From Posidonia oceanica (lineage: Eukaryota; Streptophyta; Magnoliopsida; Alismatales; Posidoniaceae), in the NCBI GenBank assembly GCA_037176725.1, contig JAZBRS010000014.1, forward strand, positions 74,754,501 through 74,818,500: a DNA stretch of 64,000 nt. The letters run 5' to 3'. This document shows, piece by piece, positions 19,670 to 31,257 of the stretch. Position 1 is the stretch's first letter. Each line of letters starts with the position of its first letter. Position numbers and translations under genes: made by a program. Below the pieces are notes generated by a model, which was given only the letters and a program-made list of their open reading frames with translations, was not told the origin of the DNA and made no database searches.

Positions 19670-22134
19670 CTAGGATGGGTACTGAGCTGAGGGCGAAGGC
19701 CCTGACTGTGGTCGGGCCGACAAATGGATAAGAGACTGAACTTGGGATGTTGTGGCGGATGGCGCAGTGGTGCACTCCGACTCTGCGGTCAACCGTATCA
19801 TATGAATTGCCAACTCGGAACTAGTGAGAGCTGACTGATACAAGTGCACAGGAAAAGGCTGAGAGATGTGGTGAATCAAAGAGCAGGGGTCCACTACTGG
19901 TGTGACAGGCTCAGAAGGGAAGATACAATGAACTCTTGAGGGCCCGGTGCCTCTCGTGCTCGAGTGTGGAGGCAAGGGCTGGTTAACCATGTTGGGGTGC
20001 TGAGGGGTAGGGCCAGGTGTAGGTGGTGGCACAGGAGTGGAGGCTGCCTCCTGAGTGTCGATAATGATGACCCTGCGGTCAATCAAATCCTGAATCGCAT
20101 TCCGCAATGTATAACAGTTATCAGTCGAGTGCCCCGCGGCTCGATGGAAACTGCAATAGAGGTTCGTGTTGTACCAATGCGGAAGAGAACTCAGTGGTGG
20201 GTGAACCTTGGGAAACCTCATGAGTGACGTGACCTTGGAAAGACTACACTCAAAGGCTCAACCAATGGAGTACAGTTGCGCAGAGCACGCTGAGGCTACC
20301 TTTGCCCCTAGCGTCCTTACCAAACCGGGGGAGCAGGATATACTAGTTGGGTGGTGGGTGTGATGTGTGGCATGGGTGTCCTAGGTGTTGGAGCATATAC
20401 CACCTGACTCGGACTAGGCTGAGCCACCATATTGATTGGCGTGGCATGGGGCAGAACATATGCAACAGAGGGCTTCGGAGGATCTCCTTTCCTAGGGTTG
20501 TTGTTGCCACTGTTGTTGCTATTGCTACCACTGTTGTGTTTGGCAAATGCAGATAGTGCAGGAAAGCTGCCGCTATGGAGTGAGCCTTCCACGCAGGCGC
20601 TCGCCCGAATCAATGATGAGAATGTGGTGATAGGCTGGATGCTCAACAAGCCCCCTACATCTGGCTGCGCACCTTGAATGATAATCTCAATAGACTCCAC
20701 ATTGGAGGGTCTATCTCAAACTTGTGAGACGAGGGTGTGCCATCGACCAACGTACTCCCCGAATGGCTCATAGGGTCTCTGCCTAATGGAGACAAGATCC
20801 TCGTGCTTTGGGATCAAGTCGAGGTTAAAAGAGTACTGCTCCAGGAACGCCTGACTAAGGTCGCTCCAAGTCCAGATCATGGCCATGTCAAGGGAAGTGA
20901 ACCACTTGAGTGCGGGGCCAGTCAAACTCTTCTGGAATAGGCGGATCAGGAGCCTATCGTCAGCTTGAAGCTAAGCTAGGTCTCCGTAGTATGCCCGGAG
21001 ATGTGAGATTAGGCAACCCTTACCGTTATACTTCTCGAATTCTGGGACATGGAAATTTGCAGGGAGTACTACCTCTGGGAAATAATAGAGGTCTCGAAAC
21101 TGGTAAGGCCGGCGGTCTCCACCCTGCGATGATCATTGTGCTCTCTCTACATCTCCCACTCTAGCAAGGAGTGTATCTAAGGGCGCTACCGATGGGAATT
21201 GTGCAGGTTGGGCAGGAGCCACGTACGTTGAATAGGCTATCTCTAAGGGATCCTTTGGATCTACCATCGTGCCACCTGGTGTCATGGCGCGAGGGTCAGC
21301 ATATCCGTGTGATGGTGCTGAAGGAAATGGTATGCCTAATGGAGGCAGGACCTGTGGAGGCACAAAAAAGGGATATGCAGAAGACTGTGCTGTGTAAGGT
21401 GAAGAATGTGGGAGCAACAGCTGTTGCAATGGTATGGCACCAGGCAATGGAGTCTGTGCATGTTGTGCTCCGGCCAACCAAGGGGGCTGGCCACCAACTA
21501 CCAGAGGTGGATACTATGCACTAAGTGGAATCTGTGCTGAAGGCACGGATGTTGCCCCCATCGCCGGTGTAGTGAGAAGTTGGGGCGATGGCCGAGGTGG
21601 AGGTGCAGTAGGGTGTGCCTGAAACACAGAAAAAGGTTGCTGGACTTCAGGAGTAACTGGAAATAAGGGTGGGTGAATAGACAGAGCCATGCCCTGTAGT
21701 GTCTGGGCCATCTCCAACATGTTCTGATACTGCTCATTAGGGATCCCGTCAGTAGGAAGACTGAAGTGCAGGACCGATGAGGGGTCAGATGCCAAAAGTG
21801 GTTGGGACACAGACTGTCCATAGGGGAAGGATCCCACAACAGAAGAGGACTCAGCAGAGTGAGTGCCAAAAGTATCAAAGCTTTAAGTAAGGGTAGCAGT
21901 GAACTAGAAATCCAAAGCACGAGTGGCGGTTAGCGAAACAGACTCGGTGACAGACCCCGTACTAGCAAAAGTCTGTCGATGCCCCGAGATGAGCGGAGTG
22001 AAGCTCCCAGGCGCTTGAAACTGGAATGCTTGATAGGAAGGAACAGCAGAAGTGATAGTAAAGGAGTAAGGAGCTGACTTCGAGACATCCTCCAAAGCAA
22101 TCGAAAGTGAAGGCTCACTAACATGCTGGGCCAT
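19670..22134 (-). pseudogene. gag of element A
   Basis: Capsid polyprotein. The start ATG at 22134-22132 (MAQHVSEPSLS) is chosen because B and D start at an equivalent MAQR. A long Pro/Ser/Gln-rich N-terminal part is cut by TAG, TAA and TGA stops. The retrotransposon gag core at 20925-20716 reads TGPALKWFTSLDM, LSQAFLEQYSFNLDL and EYVGRWHTL. A zinc knuckle of form CX2HX4HX4C (CSFHRAAGHSTDNC) lies near 20160. A frameshift separates core and knuckle (between 20700 and 20221). Confidence 0.85.
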
Positions 22135-23275
22135 GGCTGACCGTGAGCTGGTGAGGATAGGGCTGTGGCGAAAACCAAGAGGATGAGACCTATGAGGAGC
22201 TATCGTCGGAAATGACGAACAACTCGAAGAAAGATGGTCGAGAAAACGTCACTATAGGGGTATCAGGGAAGGAACGAATCGAACTCCGACTGAGGAACTC
22301 ACTCTCTAACCTGTTACAACACACAAAACGAATGTCAGATCTCGACAAGACAAATGCAAATGTTATTAGGGTGGTATGATGCATATGAATGCTTACTAAT
22401 ATGCTCTCTCTCACCAATCTAAATGTGCCCTAGTAGATATTCTACTCCGGGTTCTCACAAGGGTATATAGGTCTCTAACTCAAGGATAGATATCAGGTGT
22501 CCATTCTAAATCCTGGCTAAGGCTCATGCAGAGAATGAGTGGTGCGTTGGGAGCTTCGACTCCTACTGTAGCAGCGAGCTCATACTAACACCGACACGAC
22601 CCCGAACAAGGGGAGACAGATCGGCAACTCATCCCATGCCAATAGTCATGGAACAAAAGACTAGGACTGCCCTTCGTAGACTGATGGGTGGACACAGAGG
22701 AGAAAATATGCATGCCCCTAGTATGATCATGTATGCAAGTATGCTTGATGTCTTTTACTTGATTTTTTATTAACCAAGGGGATGAATGTGAATGTATAGC
22801 TCTAGTTTTGCCTAGGGTACATTCTTACTTGTCCTTTCATTTTCCTCTTTTTTTTGTTGTTTTGTTGTTGTTGTTTTTTTTGTTTTTTTTTTGTTATATA
22901 TATATATATATATATATTATTAAACCATGGGGGAAAGCAATCATGTCTTTAATTATCCCTAGGCTTAATTTGCAAAAAGGGAAGAAAACATCCAATTATG
23001 GCATGTAAACATCAAACATCATGTCAAAAAGCATGTGCATGGCATGTGCTAGTGTTGTGACATGATTTGTGAAAAGGAAAACATTCAACACATCCAAAAG
23101 GCATGTATAACATGGCATGGCATATGTGTAAGATAGGCATATAAACATGGCATAAAGCAAGATATCAAAGCATGGATAACAAGGCAAGCAAGTGAGGCAA
23201 ACACATGCAAGAAACCATGCAAACAGAAGATAGCAACTAAGCGAAAAAGCGAAAATGAAAGCTGGAGTCTAGTTA
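22135..23275 (-). other. 5' leader of element A
   Basis: About 1.1 kb between primer site and gag, homologous to 45193-46212 (B) and 63183-64000 (D). Shared phrases include the block around 22430-22560 and CATGGGGGAAAGCAATCA at 22926. A (TA)n microsatellite at 22895-22917 and a T/G-rich run precede the primer site. No gene. Confidence 0.7.
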
Positions 23276-23293
23276 TCCCCAGTGGAGTCGCTA
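23276..23293 (-). other. Primer-binding site of element A
   Basis: Minus strand TAGCGACTCCACTGGGGA, next to the LTR. It is a mutated form of the TGGCGACTCTGCTGGGGA seen at 46213-46230, which is the primer-site type common in plant Tat elements. The tRNA identity cannot be settled from here. Confidence 0.7.
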
Positions 23294-24289
23294 GTTTCTA
23301 TAACTATGCGACTGAGCGGCTCGATGAACCGAATCGCGAGTCACGGCTAAAAGAGATGTAAAAACGGCGAAGGCTGAAGGAAAGAAAACAAAAACTTTCT
23401 TGTGGAGGATCAAACCAGAGGGGGTCCAAACGAGAGAGGTCTTCACGGATGGAGCAACGCGAAGAAGGAAAACAAAAGATAAGACAAAATAGAGTCGCCA
23501 CCTAGTCTATTCAATCGGGAGACGAGGAAAATCGGAGGAAAGCACAAAAAACATGCACTTGAATGCAATGCTATGCAAAATGTATGACTCGTGCCAAGGA
23601 CGAGGGCAAAATGGTCACTGCGGGTCCAAAGAAAGGCTAAGGACTCTTGTTACACGCGGGGAAGGTGTTAGGCACCCTCGACACTCCCATGGAATCGGTC
23701 TTTCTTGGCTAATCGCTCGCATTTACAGGAATTTCGGCAATTATTGCCTTTAACTGTACGCCCAGGGGGTGATGAATGCTATGCCATGCTATGTATGCTT
23801 TAAATGCCTAAGTGCTTGAATGCCATGCATGGGAAATTAAACGTGCAACCTATGTACTCAGCAATGCTGCCTATGTTTCGAACCAGGCGAACCCTGATTC
23901 ATGAGAACTCCAAACAGTAAGCATCACTGCCCTAATGCAAATGCAGGCAATAAAACAAAACACCGATAAAACCACGCAATGCAAGTGTACGACATGCAAA
24001 GGGAAAAGAAAATAAGGGCGGAAAAGCCGATTAAACCACACGATGCGAGTATAAAACAAGCAAAGGGGAAAGAAGACGAATTCGGTAAACCAAGAGAAAA
24101 CCACACGATGCAAGTATATGACATGCAATGGGGAAAGAAAGCCGATGTGGAAAACCACGGGAAAGCAGGTGATGCAAGGTGTAAAACTGAAAACAAGGGT
24201 CCGGCAGCATGCATGGGTGTCAAGGCATGTGTCGGAGGCGATAAAATGCGGAAAGCGGCAAGCAAAATGAAATTAGCGCTTTAAAACGA

Positions 24290-25290
24290 TGTTTAGCCAA
24301 CTGCAAGTGTTGGACGCAGCTATTACACAGCGTCCAACACAGGACACTGGAGCACTCTGCGTCCAACAAGGTGTAGACAAAAGCATAGCAAAAACCCATG
24401 CAAAGTGACAAGATAAACACCTAGGCATGCATTTAAGTTACTGTAAACAGGTCACAGCTAAGCATACACACATGGATCAAGTAAAAATCCAAAATGGAAA
24501 GCATCTGCAAAGCATGCATAAGGAAAGGCACAACCAGAGTGTAGGACGCAATCAACACCTGCGTCCTATGTAGGACGCCAGCACTACCCGCATCCAACAC
24601 ACTGGAAGGCCAAAGGCATGGAAAACCTACATAAAAACCATGAAAACTTGACAACAGTGGCTAAGAGGGCTAAGCACACAAACATGCAAACATGGATTAA
24701 GTTGGCATGAGAAACAACAGCATCATGCAAGCATTAAAACAAGAGCAGCTAAGCAGAAGCATAGGACACAGAGTACATCTGCGTCCAACATAAGACGCAG
24801 AGCGTACGTACGTCCAACACATAAAAGAGGCATAACAAGCTACAGGGAAGAACTGGGCTCAAAAACCACTCAAATATACATGCAAGCTATGGAAAGCAGC
24901 CTAAACCAAGACATGCATCATAGATCAAGCAAGCATCATAAATAAATGCAACATTTAAGCATTAAAATACACACAAGCTAACAGAGACATTGGACACTGA
25001 GTGCAACAGCGTCCAATGTAGGATGCAGTACATTCCAACGTCCAACACAGAGAGACAGCAAAGTAACCAGAGGCAAAAACAAGGATCCAAGCTAGGATCG
25101 AAGCATGATATAAACATGGCACTTGCAAATATGATGGATAGCATGGAAGGAAAACATACAGAGAATGGCATCCAGACCATGGCAATATAGAAGCAAAAAT
25201 AAAGTAAAATAAATAAATGACCAGTAGGGTTGTTGGACACTACCTCAGGGCACGTCCAACGTTAGATGCACCAGTATGTGCGTCCAACAG
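24290..25290. repeat. ~230-bp tandem repeat with paired hairpins in LTR A
   Basis: Four to five units spaced 224-243 bp, located by the TTGGAC/GTCCAA hairpins at about 24307, 24542, 24770, 24987 and 25232. Shared spacer phrases are AAACATGGATTAAGT and GCATGCA. Arms include GTGTTGGACGC (24307-24317) with GCGTCCAACAC (24330-24340), TAGGACGC (24542-24549) with GCGTCCTA (24561-24568), and ACATTGGAC (24987-24995) with GTCCAATGT (25011-25019). A stray copy of the motif is at 26140-26190. Confidence 0.8.
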
Positions 25291-25499
25291 ATCGGGAAGT
25301 TTCCCGGCCAAGATCAGTGGCCAAATCAGCCAAAAATCCCAAACTAACTTGCTAGGAAGCAAGAGTGAGTGATGACGAGCATGTCCATATGCTCAGCGCC
25401 AGAAATAGGTGAGTGGATTGATCCACCCACCTCCTCCTCCTGGCGGCCAGAAAGCTAAGGTGAGGGGGCGTGTGTGCTGTGCTAGGACACATAAAAACT

Positions 25500-26340
25500 A
25501 GCTAGCTATACTACCACATGCATGTACAAGCTAGAGGTGAAGAAATCCTACCTAGTTGCGGCCTGCAGATGTGTGTTTGCACTTCTCACCGGCACTGCGA
25601 AAGGAGGTGGCTGGCGAACTCCAGCGAGCTTTCTGGACGCGAGGGAAGCTCGAGAGTGAAGGCTGAAGGCTTGGGGGTGGTCGTGGGAGATCGCTCAAGG
25701 TCTGGGAGGTGCTCAATTCTCTCACGAATGGGTGTGGTGTGCTCTGGATCATGGTGAAGTGTTGGGTTGTGAGGAGTTTTATTGGGTTGCTCTGACATTG
25801 GCAGTGGACGTTGCAGGCCTTGGCAGGCAATGGCAGAGGTCGTGGTGCGTGGGGAGGCCACGAGGGATGTCAGGTGAGTGAGTGGGGTGTGTCTGGAGGT
25901 GGCCAAAGTCACTGTGGGAGGCAGCGGTGGCAGTGAGTGTGAGGTGAGTAGGAAGTCCACCGGGGAGGAGATGACGCGGTGGCAGGCCGAGTTACTTGGC
26001 TTGGCACGTAGTGGATGGCCGAGAGTGGAAAGTAAGTGGCCGAGGGGACGGTGAGTAAGTGGGGAAGGACGGCGGAGAGGACGGGCGGTGAGCCAGAGGT
26101 GGCGGAGGCGATTTACAGCCCTCAACTCGTTGGAGCTGGCACAGGGCACGTCCAACGTAGGACACTACCCATGCTCGCGTCCAACGAGCCCAGGAGGTCA
26201 AAGGCTGTTTTTTGGGTTTTTTTGGCCTTGGTTAAGTGTGGGCTAAGGCCTAGGTGGGCTTGGGTGAAGGTTTTGGGGTTTGGCGAGGTTTTAAGGTGGG
26301 TTTGAGAGAGAGAGAGCCATCCCAGGGTCTGAGCGAGCTT
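25500..26340. other. CpG-rich, ORF-bearing part of LTR A
   Basis: GC-rich block in the first kilobase of the LTR (minus orientation). It has a 189-codon Pro/Ser/Arg/His-rich minus-strand frame (26155-25586). No domain is recognised and composition alone could keep it open, so it is not called a gene. A comparable CpG-rich block sits at 47850-48960 in the LTR of B/D. Promoter activity is possible but not shown. Confidence 0.4.
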
Positions 26341-26387
26341 GCGAGTGGATCCACCATCTTCCAGGTAGTCAAAATGGGGTGTCTACA

Positions 26388-26537
26388 CCACCTAGTCTAT
26401 TTTGGAATCCAGAAAGACGAGGAAAAGTAGAAAACTTGTAAAATGATAAAAAATGTGAAGGATATGACACAAGGTCATTGCGGGTCAGTGATCGGGCAAG
26501 GACTCCTATTACGCATGGGGAAGGAGTTAGGCACCCT
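26388..26537 (-). repeat. LTR fragment next to element A
   Basis: About 150 bp matching 23487-23690 in LTR A on the same strand. Shared phrases include CACCTAGTCTATT, CATTGCGGGTC / CACTGCGGGTC, GGACTC.T.TTAC and GGGGAAGGNGTTAGGCACCCTC. LTR A begins precisely beside it, at ...GACTAGGTGG|TGTAGACACC on the minus strand. It is a remnant of another Tat LTR, cut at both ends. Confidence 0.7.
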
Positions 26538-26539
26538 CA

Positions 26540-29010
26540 AGACACTTGAGGGAGAGGCACTAAGATGGTTTGACACCCTCACTGCCCATAATCTCCAAGA
26601 CTTTAAAACAGTGGGGGAGAAGTTCTTAAACCAGTATAGTCACTGGGTGCCACACAAGCCAACTGTGGGCGACCTCACAGCTGAAAGAATGAAAGCTAAT
26701 GAAGATTTCATTACTTTCGCCAGCAGGTGGAGGGACATGGCTGCTCGGTCAAAGTGTCATATACCTAAGAGACAAGATGTGGAAATCATTGCAAGGAATA
26801 CCACAGGGGCACTCAGGGTAGGACTACTGGTTAATGACTTTCATACCTACCCCCAATTATATGAACGGGCTGCAAAGGTTATCCGTAACAAGGAAGACCT
26901 ACCATTTCTGGAGCTTGAAGGTAAAGGTCGAAGGAAAACTGCGAAGCATACCATAGAAGGTGTTACGGGGAGCATGGCACAGCTATCAACCCAACATAAC
27001 CAAAAGGGGTGGAGAGGCCAATAGTTTCCACAACCTCAATTCCAGCTGCCAAAGCCTCAGCGGCAACCGGCTCAACAATTTCTGTCCCAACAGTTCCAAC
27101 ACCTGCCAAACTTTCAACAGGGGCAAATAGGCAATCAGCATAGGGGACCATCATAGGGGCAAAGGAATTATAACAATGTTCCTCCACCACAGGCTTATAA
27201 GGGCCCAGAAGACAAAGCACTCCCGGATGTATTCAGGATGCTGGTTGAAAGTGGAGACCTGCAGCTCCCCGAGCCCAGGCCAAGTCCTCCAAATGCTGAC
27301 ATATCGAAGCACTGCCCCTACCACCAGAACAATGGGCATACCCTCAAGGAATGTTTCACTATCAAAGATAAAATACACAATCTTAATGATAAGGGTAAAA
27401 TTATGTGGCCTAAGCTTAAAGAAATGTTGAGAGCAACCCAAGGGGACCGGCAAGTGATGCAGATACATCAAGATCCCCTATTCAACCATCTAGTGGCTCA
27501 TGCGGAAGCAGACGTCATCTTATCAGCTGCTCGATCTGAACAGGTAACTAGCCAGCATGTACAAGCAGACCTCGACTTAGAGCCCCCAGTCAGAGATAAA
27601 GAAGAATCGGAAGAGCCAGCAATGCCTATGCCCACAACGTGGACAGAGGGGGACTCAAACGAACCCTGGGAAGATACATTGGGATGGGAGATTGAGGATG
27701 ACGATGAGGGAATCAATGAGCTCACTTTTTCCAACCACTCTAGCTGCCTCCCCATGGACGAACAACTGGAATCAGCCAGGGAAGTCATCGTAGATTTTGA
27801 ATAGAGAAATACAGTCTTCAGAGACGAGGAAATGCCTACTTCAGAAGAGCATTCGCGTCCATTAATCATCTCTGTTGGTGTCAATAACCGTCCCCTTCTA
27901 GGAGTACGTATTGACACTGGCGCTAGCAAGAACGTCTACTCCCTATCCACCCTCAACTCTCTAGGCATTGAAGAAACTGAGGTTACCAAGCATCGCTTCA
28001 CTTGTGCAGCCTATGATAAAAGCCAAAGAGAAGCGATGGGAACCATCAAGCTGAACATTACTGTAGGCCCCATCACGAGCAGTACCATAGCTATAGTAAT
28101 GGAAGAGGACTTGGCTCAACCTTTGATTTTGGGAAGGTCTTGGATGGCAGAAATTAGCGCCATTGCATCCCCTGTACACCAGCTGCTAAAATTCAAATAT
28201 CAAGGGGAAGCAATCACCATCAGGGCTAATCACTAGGTGGATATAGGGATAGACTAGGAATCCTTCCCACCAGAACCAGGAGAAGGAAAATCGCCATCCA
28301 AACCACACGACGAAGAGCCGCCAGATGGGTGGACAAACAATGATCACTGGTATGAGAAAGGGGCAGATTCTCAAGTGTTCCAAGACCTGATAGGGCAAAA
28401 TGCTGCACTGGAACTCATAGCTCTGAGGGAAACAGTCCAAGCCTCTCCCCTTCACCTAGATGGATACAATATGCAACCCATTTATGACGAATACACTAAC
28501 ACAGATTGGTACGATGAGGAGGCAGTGGACTCTCAGATGTTTCAGGACATAATTCAAGAAAACTAGTTGCTCATCTATGATGAATATGCAGATTCAGACT
28601 GGTATGAAACAGAAACTGCACTACATCTACTCTGCCAAGACCTGCAAGTAGCACAAGCAAGAGTCAGTCCTCCTCTCAAGCCACCGGAACCTCCAGAGAG
28701 AAGCAAGTACCCTAGGGGCAGTTATGAACACTACGATTATGAAGGAGAAGTTAATGCAAGACACATCAGTGGTCGCACTTCAAAAGGAGGAGGAAATCTA
28801 ATAACCTCACTCAAAGATAAAGCCACCAGGGACACAATGCAAGAAACGGGTCGAGACGAGTCTGACTCTGACCCTCTAAAAGCAAGGACTGGGCGTAAAC
28901 CGAAAGAAAGACAAGAATATGCGCCACAAGCACCTAACCACTCGACACCAGGGGCAGACTTCTGCAGTCACCCCTCAGGTAAGTCCCCTCATCTGGGGAG
29001 GGAGGTGTGA
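26540..29010 (+). pseudogene. gag-protease of plus-strand Tat element E
   Basis: A single plus-strand frame of about 820 codons with no frameshift, but six in-frame stops, all TAG (27022, 27154, 27802, 28234, 28255, 28564). It ends at TGA 29008. Domains: gag core at the 5' edge (GEALRWFDTL, EKFLNQYSHW, FASRWRDMA), a Gln-rich stretch, zinc knuckle CPYHQNNGHTLKEC (about 27315), an acidic linker, protease with canonical RIDTGASKNVYS (about 27910) and LILGRSWMAEI. Then come three short acidic repeats (DWYDEE.. VDSQMFQDIIQEN type) and a charged tail. The gag N-terminus is missing; the apparent ATG at 26443 lies in the LTR fragment upstream. RT and integrase are absent downstream. Confidence 0.82.
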
Positions 29011-30834
29011 AATTCCACTGAACCCGACTAAGGGTAGTGGTTAAATCAGTTTAAACTTGTAAATAAGACATTATTGTGTACTTTTGTTCTTCTTTCCTTT
29101 AACTTTGCTTGAGTATTAAGATAAATCCTAAAATAAATAATAAAAATGATTGATAAGTGCGGGTTACACCCAACAACTTAGAGTACTAAGCAAAATTGCC
29201 AAAATGTTACCTAGGGTTCCTAAGCAGAGACCGTGACACCTAGGGAAGGTTCAACCACCGGTTGTAACAACCTGAAGGTATCTTCAGATCCGTGGAAGTT
29301 ACATACAATACACCCTTAATTAGCATGCCAAAATCTAGAAAGGAACCAAAGACTGAACCCTAGCCAAGGAAAGAAAGTTGTATCCCAAGTAGAAAAGAAG
29401 CTGAACAACTAGGGTAACCTCAACCTTGTCCTGTCTACACATACACTTGCACGGGGAGGTAAGGAAAAGGTAGGCTCGGAGCAAGGGCTCATGGTATTAG
29501 CTGTTCGCCGAATAAATTAGAAAGCGCCCAGAAAAGAAGGCAGCAAAGAAACTATCCAAATAGAGAGGAAAGAAGGCAACAAAGAAGCTATCCAAATAGA
29601 GAGGAAAGAAGGCAACAAAGAAGCTGTTCAAGTAATAAAAAAAAGGACGCAATAAGGGAAACTGTCCAAATAAAAGAGGTCAGCAAAGAGCTGTCCAAAG
29701 AGTGAAAAGAAGGTAGCAAAGAAAGCCGTCCATAAATCAAGAAAAAAAAGAAAATCCTAGAAAATTAAGAAGCGCATTAGGACCAAAACAGGCAAGCAGA
29801 ACTCAAACTCGAGCCAAAGTCGAGAGCTTACTGTATTTCAAACCTCCACCTATCTCACTCACAGGCAAGGGACAGGGAACCCTAGAAGTCCAAGGACTGA
29901 GTAAATGAAGGAAACATTAATCAAACTAAGGCTAGTATGAGGTCCTAAATTCTTAAAAGACCAAGCATGTTAGAAGGGAAAGTTCTCTCACCCTAGATAA
30001 TACAAGGCAATACTGCAAAATCTATAAGTAGAAGGTTGTGACTGTTCTCATCAATTCCCATTAGAAAAAAAAATCCAATAAAACAAACACCCAAAAGACA
30101 AAAAAATAGAAAACCCAAAGGACAAAAAAAAATTAGAAAATCCAAAAAGACAAAAAAAATAGAAAACCAAAAATCCAAAAAAATATATATCCAAAAAAAT
30201 CAGAAAATCTAAGGAAAACCCCTAAAGAGAAAGGCCCTCCACCCTACATATAAGTGAGAACTTAGTAAGTAGGAAAACTGGAATTAATCTGGTCGATGAT
30301 GCAACAATTGATTCACCCGGATTTGGAGTTAACATCCTACTCAAGCATGTCTCACGGCTTGAGTGCATTCTCTCAACAAAGACATTGTTTCTGCAATAAT
30401 CTTTAGAGCATCCACAGATGACTCATAATCAGCGTCCATTGGGCTCTGGTTTTCCATCTCATCAGTTGAGGCCGGAAATTAATTCCCTCCATCCAATTTC
30501 AAAACCAATAACATGCATTTAAAGATTATCATTTACCAACTAGCATTGCAGTATCCTTTTTAACAAAACAACTTAGTCAAATTCTTTCAAAGTCAAGAAG
30601 GGTACACCTTCTGATTATTGACAAGGGACAAGAGTGTGCAGGCAAGCAACAAAATTTATAGACATTTTGCAAGGAAAACAAATGAAGACTCAACGACCAG
30701 ACTCGACGCTACCCTCACGTCCACTATCTGGAGGCCTCGGCGTAGGCTGTGCAACTGAAGATGTTGCCCTGCTCTGGCTCCTCTCCCGAGACCCCCCTTA
30801 GTATAGAACGAACCATCTCAAGATGAGGGGAAGA
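29011..30834. other. Non-coding region downstream of E
   Basis: No gene recognised over most of this stretch. 29510-29745 holds about six degenerate copies of a ~38-bp purine-rich repeat (AAGAAGGCAACAAAGAAGCT, TCCAAATAGAGAGG). 30060-30215 is an A-rich simple repeat (AAAACCCAAAGGACAAAAAA). 30700-30800 on the minus strand reads as a Ser/Arg-rich stretch (GGSRERSQSRATSSVAQPTP) that may be an out-of-frame C-terminal extension of the PMD pseudogene. Confidence 0.55.
29510..29745. repeat. ~38-bp purine-rich tandem repeat
   Basis: About six diverged copies built on AAAGAAGGCAACAAAGAAGC followed by TATCCAAATAGAGAGGA. It lies in the 3' spacer of E, the same position relative to the coding region as M1 and M2 in other elements. 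Confidence 0.75.
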
Positions 30835-31257
30835 TCACGCTCTCGCAATCTGCTTAGCCGTCAGGACCCTGGAATGCCCTAACCCGACATGAGCTGCAGC
30901 AACAGGGGCAGGCATTAGACCAAGCATATCAGCATCAGGAAGAACCGTCGCAACTGCCGTCTCTGTCTGCACCAGTCGTGCCTCCATCTCCCGCACCTGC
31001 TGCCCACAGAGATCACTCAACTGCAATAAAAGACAACAAACCACAGAGTTAGAGCAGTTTATTAGCAAAAAAGCAAAAAGACCAGCTACAGTTAAAGTAT
31101 TGAAATAGAATAGAAGTACCCTTCTCATGGAGGTAGCCTCAAACTGAGCCCTAACCGCTGCTGCATCGGATGTAGCCACACGAGCCTCTAACTCCTGGAT
31201 ACGGCTCTCATGCTCCCACTCCAGCTGGCTAAGACACTCCAGCAGCTCCTCAACATG

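Larger units (their letters stand above)
12370..26387 (-). mobile_element. Tat-lineage Ty3/gypsy element A
   Basis: Minus-strand element. From right to left it has a 5' LTR (23294-26387), primer site, leader, gag, protease, RT, RNase H, integrase, spacer and M1 minisatellite. The minisatellite continues at 5438-5660 on the other side of F. No 3' LTR is present: the left side is fused to the pol tail of element X at about 5437. The coding region has at least four frameshifts and many in-frame stops of mixed type (TAG, TAA, TGA), so this copy is older than D or E. Confidence 0.88.
23294..26387 (-). repeat. 5' LTR of element A
   Basis: About 3.1 kb. The right edge is sharp: minus strand TGTAGACACCCCATTTTGAC begins at 26387. 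The left edge next to the primer site is degenerate, so it is placed to within a few bases. Contents, left to right: an AGTCGCCACCTAGTCTATT segment near 23482 that is also found at 26388, an ATGCAA-rich part, a ~230-bp tandem repeat with paired hairpins (24290-25290), and a CpG-rich part (25500-26340). Confidence 0.8.

Noticed and set aside
25586..26155. 189-codon frame in LTR A as a gene
   Set aside because: Low-complexity Pro/Ser/His/Arg composition in GC-rich DNA, located in an LTR, no domain and no conserved counterpart in the B/D LTR. Kept only as a compositional feature.
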